From: a virus
Reading direction: 5' to 3' (one strand)
Virus record (IMG/VR): IMGVR_UViG_3300034106_006602
Location: 1 to 33,062 of that record
Length of the DNA: 33,062 bases
This document shows positions 27,601 through 33,062 of this stretch, piece by piece. Position 1 is the first letter of the stretch. The number at the start of each line of letters is the position of its first letter. The translations under genes were made by a program, and so were the position numbers. The notes beneath the pieces are model-generated. The model searched no databases and was not told where the DNA came from. It was given only the letters and a program-made list of their open reading frames with translations.

Positions 27601-27891
27601 CTAGGAGGTGGTTTTGCGTTTCTGGGCGACTTCGACGCGCTTTTTGAGGCGCTCGATGGTTTTCACAATTGGGTCGAAGGCTTGGAAGGTGCTGACATCG
27701 TTGGTGTCAGGTAGTTTCCCAACGGCATGTGCGGCGAGGATGCGCTCCTTCGCTGAGGTGTGCGCCTTCACGATGATGGGTTCCAGCCACTCCTTCCAGC
27801 CGGGGCAGCGCTGCAAACTGTCGAAGTGCCGGAAGGCGAGGGCGTCCTCGGCTTCCTGCTTCTGGCGGGCGATGTCGGCGGGAGCGGGCAT
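27601..27891 (-). CDS. Hypothetical 96-residue helical protein next to portal
   Basis: MPAPADIARQKQEAEDALAF begins an almost wholly helical, charged protein ending in ERLKKRVEVAQKRKTTS. The central block, LQRCPGWKEWLEPIIVKAH, followed by LAAHAVGKLPDTND, looks conserved in style but is not recognised. It begins three bases after the portal stop. By position it could be a head-assembly or head-completion helper, but there is no motif to prove this. Confidence 0.65.
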   Translation of the reverse strand: MPAPADIARQKQEAEDALAFRHFDSLQRCPGWKEWLEPIIVKAHTSAKERILAAHAVGKLPDTNDVSTFQAFDPIVKTIERLKKRVEVAQKRKTTS

Positions 27892-27894
27892 GGT

Positions 27895-30087
27895 TTAGAC
27901 AGGCGGCGGGGTGGATGCGGCTGCGGGCTGGCCGTCCGGGCCAACGGGCGGGAAGGCCATGGTCAGCGGGGCGATGACGTCGTTCGGGTTCTTCACGCCG
28001 TTGGCCTTGAGTATGTCGCGGAACAGCGGCGCCAGACGGTTTTGGACCTCCGGGTTCTGCTGCTGGTAGTACATTTGGGCTGCATTGGCAGCCTGGCTGT
28101 TCTGTTGGAGTTGCTGTTCGCCACGGTACTTGGTGAGTTCGAGATCCACGTCGAGCGTGATGTTCTTAACTTCGTCCGGGCTGATCGTGGCGAGTTGTCC
28201 GACGTCGCCGTTGAAGAAGCGGAACGTCTTGGGTGACTGGAGATTGGCGGCGCACAGCAGCATGAGGCTGCGGAGGATGTCCTTCATGCCTCCACGCAGG
28301 TCGGCGACTAGCTTGTCGGTGATCTCCTGCCCGGATTTTTCGAGATTGCGCACGCCGGTCGCCAGTTTGGTGGTGTCGAGGCCCAGGGCCTGGCCGTCAT
28401 TGACGTTGGCGATCCCGCTCATGTTCATGGCGATCTGCATGAGGAATTCGATCATCTCGCGCAGCGGTTGGCCTTTGGTGTCGTAGATGTCCACGGTCTG
28501 GACCGTCTCGGCGAGCGTCTTGCCAGGCTTAAGGTGCAGGCATTCGCCACCGTTGATGTCGAGGTTCGGGTTATCCTCGCCTTCGGTGGTGTTCTCAGGC
28601 TGCCAGGCGATGACTTTGCCGCTCCGGCTGAGGCTAAACTGCCAGCGATTGAAGAGCAGGTCCACTTCGGTCTGGATCGGCTCGAAAATCTCCACAAGTC
28701 CCATGCCGTGGGCGCGGCCGGGGATTTTGTTGATCGTCGGCAGTCGGTAGGGCCGGCGTTTGTCGGGCGTGATGTTCTCGACGTAGTCGTAGAACAGCGG
28801 GATCTCGCCATTCCGGGTCATGATGAGCAGGATGTTGCCCTGGTTGCCGGTGTTCAGGGCGTCATACCACAGGCAGAAGCGGGACCAGTTGATCTGCGGC
28901 TCCTGGCGGTCGGCGCCATTGCTGTCGAGCGGCTCGTTGAGGTCGGCTCGGCTTTTGTTCACAGCGGCCTCGGGCGTGGTGCCGGAGTAGGCGATGAGTT
29001 GCTGGGCGAGCTTGCCGACGTACTCCATCACCTGGTCCGGTGGCAGGTTGCCGACGGTGAGGATGCGGTGGATGAGGTTGATCAACGGCTCGTCGTAGAA
29101 ATGCACGAGGCAGTCCGCGGCGTCGAGGTTCTTGCAGTTGAGCGGGTAGAGGAAATCGTGCGGCATCAGCACCTCGGCCTGCGCGCCGGATTCCACGATG
29201 GTCCGGCGCCAGATGATGCGTGTCTCGTACTTCTCGGCGTCCGGCATGCGGGTCTGGCCGTCCCGTTTGAGCACCATGATACCAGTCGGCTGCATGACCG
29301 GCGCTCCGGTGACGGGATCGATGGCGGGCTGACCGGTGGCGGGGTCCATGACGGGCATCTGCTGCTCGATGAACTGGTCCTGTCCCTGGATGATGTAATC
29401 GCCGTCCATGGCCAGCACGGGTTCTCCATCGGGGCCGATGAGGATGGGCTTTTCGCTCTGGTAGTAGCTGACACGCTCGTTGTAACTAAGAGCGACGGGG
29501 CAGTCGCCACAGATGAGGACGCGCTCGATGATGCTGGCCAGCGTGCTTTTGGTGTCGTTTTCCGCGTCGAGTTCGTGACGCAGCCAGCGTTCCAGGCGGT
29601 CGGCGAAGTCCTTGTCCTCGATGCCGACGTCGTAGGCGGCGAAGTAGGGGTCGGTGCCGAGGTAGTAGTTGATCATGCGGGCGATGACCTGCTGGAGAAT
29701 CCGGCGGGTCATGGGGATGTGCAGGTTGGAGTCCGTGAAGATGCCGCCGAGCACGCTGGGCCGCCATTCGAATCGCATCTCGTAGCCCATGATCGCCATA
29801 TGGCGGGTGTCGAGGTGGCGGCGACGGAACACGCCGGACTCGTCGTAGGCGGTAGAGAACCAGTTTGGGCTGTCAAACTGCCGGAGGCCTAATTCATTGC
29901 CAAGCTCGTCCTGGCGACGTTTGGCGTGGTTGATCATGGCGTCCTCCTGTTCGCGGGTCATGCTTTTGGACAAAGCTGAGGGAATGAGCACGCGTGGTTT
30001 GGTCGGATCGCTCTCCGGCATGGGCGGGAGCTTGCTGGCCAACGTCAGGGCTTGGGGCACGGCAGATACCATGCCTGCGGACTGCAT
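27895..30087 (-). CDS. Phage portal protein
   Basis: A 730-residue protein; ATG at 30087 is chosen because a GTG at 30090 lies directly before it and the same GGTGATGC context is used at two other genes. Features seen are a helical N terminus, a block RRILQQVIARMINYYLGTDP, a mixed beta region with low-complexity turns, DVENI-like 'LFYDYVENITPDKRRPYRLP', the block GRAHGMGLVEIFEPIQTEVD, and a C-terminal helical part rich in Gln (QQLQQNSQAANAAQMYYQQQ). This order fits portal proteins of the large podovirus-like type. The portal forms the ring through which DNA enters and leaves the head. It heads the operon that ends with the giant protein and is transcribed away from the terminase. Confidence 0.8.
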   Translation of the reverse strand: MQSAGMVSAVPQALTLASKLPPMPESDPTKPRVLIPSALSKSMTREQEDAMINHAKRRQDELGNELGLRQFDSPNWFSTAYDESGVFRRRHLDTRHMAIMGYEMRFEWRPSVLGGIFTDSNLHIPMTRRILQQVIARMINYYLGTDPYFAAYDVGIEDKDFADRLERWLRHELDAENDTKSTLASIIERVLICGDCPVALSYNERVSYYQSEKPILIGPDGEPVLAMDGDYIIQGQDQFIEQQMPVMDPATGQPAIDPVTGAPVMQPTGIMVLKRDGQTRMPDAEKYETRIIWRRTIVESGAQAEVLMPHDFLYPLNCKNLDAADCLVHFYDEPLINLIHRILTVGNLPPDQVMEYVGKLAQQLIAYSGTTPEAAVNKSRADLNEPLDSNGADRQEPQINWSRFCLWYDALNTGNQGNILLIMTRNGEIPLFYDYVENITPDKRRPYRLPTINKIPGRAHGMGLVEIFEPIQTEVDLLFNRWQFSLSRSGKVIAWQPENTTEGEDNPNLDINGGECLHLKPGKTLAETVQTVDIYDTKGQPLREMIEFLMQIAMNMSGIANVNDGQALGLDTTKLATGVRNLEKSGQEITDKLVADLRGGMKDILRSLMLLCAANLQSPKTFRFFNGDVGQLATISPDEVKNITLDVDLELTKYRGEQQLQQNSQAANAAQMYYQQQNPEVQNRLAPLFRDILKANGVKNPNDVIAPLTMAFPPVGPDGQPAAASTPPPV

Positions 30088-30157
30088 CACCTATGCAGAC
30101 AAAATGCAAAGGGTTTTGTTGCGACGCTTGATTTTCCTATGGAGGGGTGATGCAGTC
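30080..30157. promoter_or_regulatory. Divergent control region between portal and terminase operons
   Basis: A perfect 12-bp inverted repeat, GACTGCATCACC (30080-30091) and GGTGATGCAGTC (30146-30157), spans both start codons, so the two proteins share the opening M-Q-S. Between the arms lies the 16-bp element. On the plus strand GGAGGGG (30141-30147) gives the only strong Shine-Dalgarno site seen at a complete gene, and a TTGATT-like box lies at about 30128-30133. Confidence 0.6.
30110..30125 (-). promoter_or_regulatory. 16-bp upstream element, copy 2
   Basis: GTCGCAACAAAACCCT on the minus strand, 22 bases before the portal ATG; identical to copy 1. It is followed by TTTGCATTTTG and GGTGATGCAGTC, in the same order as at the gene starting at 32839. 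Confidence 0.65.
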
Positions 30158-30932
30158 AGCGGCCATGGCCAAGAAAGCCAGCGAAGCGCCCCCACCGATA
30201 AAGCCTGATGCTACCACCGTTGTCCCGGACAAGCTGGGCGGTGGCGAGGCACGTCTTTACTCATTGAAGCGTTCTAGTCTGCCGGACGTGCCGAATCCGC
30301 CGGCGGAGAAAGAACTGGCGGAATGCGAATGGTGGCTGGTGCATTTCCCCTCGCGGCGATGCGTGGCCGTCCACACCCGTCCCAACGGACTGGCCGCGCT
30401 CAAGGCGCTCGGTCGTGGCGAGGACAAGGTCGGGCTGCTGCCTCCTGCCAGGCCCAAGAAGGTCAAGGCGCCGAGCAAGCCCAAGCCGGAGGCGGATCCG
30501 GGGGGCGACGCCAAAGACGAGAAGCCACCGTCGAACCGGCTCGGCTTCACTCCGGTGCCGGAGGGCGCGGATTTCGATCAGGCGATGCAGTCGGTGTTTC
30601 CGGTGGCGAGGCTGACGCAAAACTTTGAACGGTTGCTCCAGGCCGAGGAGGAAATCTTCGACAAGGAAGGCAATGTCGTCGGGGCGCGTCCGGCCTTTAC
30701 AACGCAGTTCCAGACGTTGAAGGCCCTCATGGAATACCACCAGGGCCGTCCTCGCGAGAAGGAAAAGAAGGTCATGGAGAAGCCGGTGCTCACGTTGGCC
30801 CAGCTCCGCGAGAAGCTCCTGGCGTCGCCGGAGTATCGGGCAGCCATGATGGAAATGATCCACGACTGCGAGCAGGAGTCGAAACGCCGTGCCGGAGCGC
30901 TCGTGCAGCCTGAAGGAGGCAAGGCGGCATGA
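30150..30932 (+). CDS. Unrecognised protein in small-terminase position
   Basis: A 260-residue protein; ATG at 30150 follows GGAGGGG closely, while a GTG directly before it and an ATG at 30165 are alternatives. An N-terminal domain (about 20-90) with ECEWWLVHFPSRRCVAVHTR is joined by a Lys/Pro/Asp-rich linker (KKVKAPSKPKPEADPGGDAK) to a helical C-terminal domain containing RLTQNFERLLQAEEEIF, TLKALMEYHQGRPREKEKKV and LTLAQLREKLLASPEYRAAM. Its stop overlaps the large-terminase start (ATGA), so it may be the small terminase subunit. This rests on position, size and helical content only; I do not recognise a helix-turn-helix. Confidence 0.6.
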   Translation: MQSAAMAKKASEAPPPIKPDATTVVPDKLGGGEARLYSLKRSSLPDVPNPPAEKELAECEWWLVHFPSRRCVAVHTRPNGLAALKALGRGEDKVGLLPPARPKKVKAPSKPKPEADPGGDAKDEKPPSNRLGFTPVPEGADFDQAMQSVFPVARLTQNFERLLQAEEEIFDKEGNVVGARPAFTTQFQTLKALMEYHQGRPREKEKKVMEKPVLTLAQLREKLLASPEYRAAMMEMIHDCEQESKRRAGALVQPEGGKAA

Positions 30933-32797
30933 CGCAGGACTTCCAGGCCGAGGTGCTCGACCAACTGGTCATCCGAAAGCGTCCGGGCGCGTGGTTTGAG
31001 ACCGAGGGGCACATCATCGACAAGCTGGGCCGCGAGAACGGGAGCCGGTCGCTGGATGGCGTGCCGTTGAAAGCAAACTGGTTGCAGCGGCGGCTGTTTG
31101 AGATCGCCCAGTGGTGTCTCGACAACGAGCAGCCGTGCCGGTTGCTGGTTTACAAGCCTCGCCAGAAGGGCTGCTCGACGGGCACGATGGCGCTGGCCTA
31201 CTGGTGGAGCCGGCGTCAGCGGTCCAACTGCCTGCTGATGGGCGGTCAGTACTCGCAGGTCGAGAACCTGTGGGGCATCTTCACGCACTACGCGCAGCGC
31301 GACTCGTTCGAGTGGGGAAACACCATCACGAAGCTCAACACCGACCATGCGGAGTTTTCGAACGGCTCGGCATGGCAGTGGGAGACGGCTCGGGATCCGG
31401 AGGCGGGCCGTTCGGGCACGTATCAGGTCGTCCTGGCGACTGAGGTCGCACGCTGGAGCGAGCAGGGCGTGTCCAACGCGTCCAAAGTGCTCAACGGTGT
31501 GCAGAACTGCGTCCCGAAGCAGCCGGGGACGCTGGTCATCATGGAAACCACGGTAAAGGGCGGGTTTGGTGAGTTTTTCCTAAAATGGCAGGGCGACAAG
31601 GACAAGAACATTCCCGGTGCGGTGACCTTTGAGGACTTCAAGCGTGGCAAGCGAGGCAACGGCTGGATCAAGGTGTTCGCGCCATGGTTCGTGTTCGAGG
31701 ACTCGACCATGCCTTTGGCCGACCAGCAGGAGGCTGCGGACATCATGGCGGGTGTCGGGGCGATCTCCGAGGAGGAGAAACTGGCCGAGCAGGAGATGAT
31801 TCGGCGGTTTCAGCTTCGGCCGGAGCAGGTCAAGTACTGGCGTGATGTGCTGATCAATGAATGCCAGCGGGATCCCGACAATCGCGACCGCGAGTACCCT
31901 CCGACGCCGGAGGCGGGCTTCAAGTCCACGCTGCCGTCCCGCTTCTCGCGGATCGGGCTGCGCAGGCTGCGGGCCGAGGCCGAGCGGGCGCGGGACACGA
32001 TGAAGCGTGTCATTCTGGAGAACACGGCCAACGACCGCAAGATTTACGCGGCTCGGGTGGTGCGCGAGGAATCCGAGGCGATGTACCATGTCTGGGAGAC
32101 GCCGACCGCCGGGTATCGGTATCTCATCGCGGTCGATTTGGCGGCCGGCGAGGAGGTCACCGAAGGCGGTGACCGCGACTGCCAGGCGGTGCTGGTGCTC
32201 CGGCAGGGCTTTTTTGACTCGCGGCGCAAGGTCTGGGTCAAGCCCAAGGTCGTGGCGACCATCAAACCGGAGTGCCGGGTTGACCAGCTTGTGCTGGCCG
32301 ACATGACCTGGCGGCTCGCTCGGTGGTATGGCAACTGCTTGATCGTGCCGGAAGTGAATTATGATCGCGGCTTTATCCGTGCGCTGCGCGATCTTGGCGC
32401 CCACATCTACGAGCGCGAGCGTGCGGCAACGGAGAAGGACGACCAGCGTCCGACGAAGAAGTACGGCTTTCTCACGCGTGGCACGGATGGCGAAGGCATG
32501 CGAGGCTGGTGCATCGAGCGTCTCGCGCAGGCGATCCGCGAGTGGGATGTGGAGGGCAGCGGGATCGAGTGTCCTGCGCTGCATGTGCTCACCGAATTGG
32601 AGTTTTTCATACGCACCGAGTCCGGACGCGAGGAGGCCGCCCCAGGCAAGCACGACGACTGGGTGTTGGCGCTGTGCATTGGTCTGGCGACGCTGTCGGG
32701 CGCGACGCTTTACAAGCCTGCACAGACGCTGGCTCGGGTGCCTTCGCACCAGCAGCAGGCGGAGCAGCGCCAGACGGGGCAGCGCGGTTTGCGGTGA
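30929..32797 (+). CDS. terL: Phage terminase large subunit
   Basis: A 622-residue ATP-driven DNA packaging motor with nuclease. Walker A-type motif: YKPRQKGCSTG (about residues 75-85). Walker B-type strand: YQVVLATEVARW (about 165-176) with Glu172. The ATPase coupling segment TLVIMETTVKGG follows. The RNase H-like nuclease domain shows YLIAVDLAAG with Asp403, a GDRDCQAVLVL strand, LIVPEVNYDRGFIRALRD, and the closing KHDDWVLALCIGLA with Asp576 and Asp577. The length is usual for the family. It overlaps the upstream gene by four bases and points away from the portal, which is unusual because the two genes normally lie together in one direction. Confidence 0.93.
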   Translation: MTQDFQAEVLDQLVIRKRPGAWFETEGHIIDKLGRENGSRSLDGVPLKANWLQRRLFEIAQWCLDNEQPCRLLVYKPRQKGCSTGTMALAYWWSRRQRSNCLLMGGQYSQVENLWGIFTHYAQRDSFEWGNTITKLNTDHAEFSNGSAWQWETARDPEAGRSGTYQVVLATEVARWSEQGVSNASKVLNGVQNCVPKQPGTLVIMETTVKGGFGEFFLKWQGDKDKNIPGAVTFEDFKRGKRGNGWIKVFAPWFVFEDSTMPLADQQEAADIMAGVGAISEEEKLAEQEMIRRFQLRPEQVKYWRDVLINECQRDPDNRDREYPPTPEAGFKSTLPSRFSRIGLRRLRAEAERARDTMKRVILENTANDRKIYAARVVREESEAMYHVWETPTAGYRYLIAVDLAAGEEVTEGGDRDCQAVLVLRQGFFDSRRKVWVKPKVVATIKPECRVDQLVLADMTWRLARWYGNCLIVPEVNYDRGFIRALRDLGAHIYERERAATEKDDQRPTKKYGFLTRGTDGEGMRGWCIERLAQAIREWDVEGSGIECPALHVLTELEFFIRTESGREEAAPGKHDDWVLALCIGLATLSGATLYKPAQTLARVPSHQQQAEQRQTGQRGLR

Positions 32798-32799
32798 AC

Positions 32800-32815
32800 G
32801 TCACAACAAAACCCT
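32800..32815 (+). promoter_or_regulatory. 16-bp upstream element, copy 3
   Basis: GTCACAACAAAACCCT, one mismatch to copies 1 and 2, lies 23 bases before the ATG at 32839, starting two bases after the terminase stop. It is followed by TTGACATTTTC and GGTGATGC. TTGACA might itself be a -35 box, but no good -10 follows. Confidence 0.6.
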
Positions 32816-32838
32816 GTTGACATTTTCATGGAAGGGTG

Positions 32839-33062
32839 ATGCTCTCGACAGGCATGACTGAGGTTCATGCCCAGACTTCCCCCACTGCTGAGTCCGTCAA
32901 GGTGTCCATGCCTGCCGGTGAAGCCCCAAACGCGGTCGCGACTCCCGTGACCGACAACACCAACCCCAATCCGACAAATTCAGGCGCGACGATGGAGACG
33001 CGACCTGGCGCGGGCGGGGGAGTGGACTTGGAGACAATCGGTGCAAGCGACTACGAGCGCCT
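32839..33062 (+). CDS. N-terminal part of a further head-operon gene
   Basis: ATG at 32839 opens a frame that runs to the window edge (74 complete codons). It begins MLSTGMTEVHAQTSPTAES and continues with a disordered, Pro/Thr/Asn-rich stretch (VTDNTNPNPTNSG), then VDLETIGASDYERL. The start context GGAAGGGTGATG is almost the same as that of the gene at 30150. A disordered N terminus directly after the terminase would fit a scaffolding protein, protease or other head gene, but not enough is present to decide. The coding end lies outside the window. Confidence 0.65.
   Translation, partial: MLSTGMTEVHAQTSPTAESVKVSMPAGEAPNAVATPVTDNTNPNPTNSGATMETRPGAGGGVDLETIGASDYER

Noticed and set aside
30261-31348. 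Minus-strand open frames opposite the small-terminase candidate and terL
   Set aside because: They overlap terL, whose ATPase and nuclease motifs are clear, and contain no domains of their own.
1-33062. CRISPR array, tRNA genes or attachment sites
   Set aside because: No regular spaced direct repeats, no cloverleaf-like sequence and no integrase with a flanking direct repeat were seen. The micro-repeats are too short and irregular for CRISPR.

Overview
This 33 kb, GC-rich window is a piece of a tailed double-stranded DNA phage or prophage. The evidence is a large terminase, a portal protein, a TIGR02594-type lysin and a giant internal virion-type protein, all tightly packed. No integrase, tRNA, ribosomal or housekeeping gene is visible. 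The host cannot be named from the sequence. Three things would fit a verrucomicrobial or related host: C/A-rich leaders without Shine-Dalgarno sites before almost all minus-strand genes, and short dispersed repeats of the ETSNLKLET, TKNQEP and VSPSPSLL kinds. That is inference only.

Layout. (1) Positions 1-4202, minus strand: about fifteen small genes in one direction, read from right to left, several joined by ATGA stop/start overlaps. Nearly all are unrecognised. One carries a cysteine cluster that looks zinc-binding, and one has an AT-hook-like basic stretch. (2) Positions 4203-4516: a regulatory gap with a rho-independent terminator for the giant-gene transcript, a perfect 12-bp palindrome, and the probable promoter of the small-gene operon. 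(3) Positions 4517-30087, minus strand: a virion operon in the order portal, small helical protein, Pro/Ala-rich protein, lysin, small protein, and then one uninterrupted 7036-codon frame (4517-25627). (4) Positions 30088-30149: a 62-bp divergent control region. (5) Positions 30150-33062, plus strand: a protein in the small-terminase position, the large terminase, and the start of a further gene cut by the window edge.

The most striking object is the 7036-residue polyvalent protein. From N to C terminus it shows coiled coils, a Gly/Ala-rich membrane-active region, a tandemly duplicated 'AW..P...WIN' module, a D12-like adenine methyltransferase fold with an altered catalytic motif, a first ADP-ribosyltransferase-like domain, a large phage-typical 'YDLSKQ' domain, a kinase-like domain, an inorganic-pyrophosphatase-like domain, a second ADP-ribosyltransferase-like domain, a tRNA-guanine-transglycosylase/DpdA-like TIM barrel, and a roughly 900-residue virion-type C terminus. 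It shares an operon with the portal and has membrane-active segments. The simplest reading is therefore an internal head protein ejected with the genome, carrying enzymes that act on the incoming DNA or on host targets.

A 16-bp element (GTCGCAACAAAACCCT and near copies) sits just upstream of the first gene of three transcription units. At two of them it belongs to a longer module of about 55 bp that runs into the start codons. It looks like a shared phage promoter or operator.
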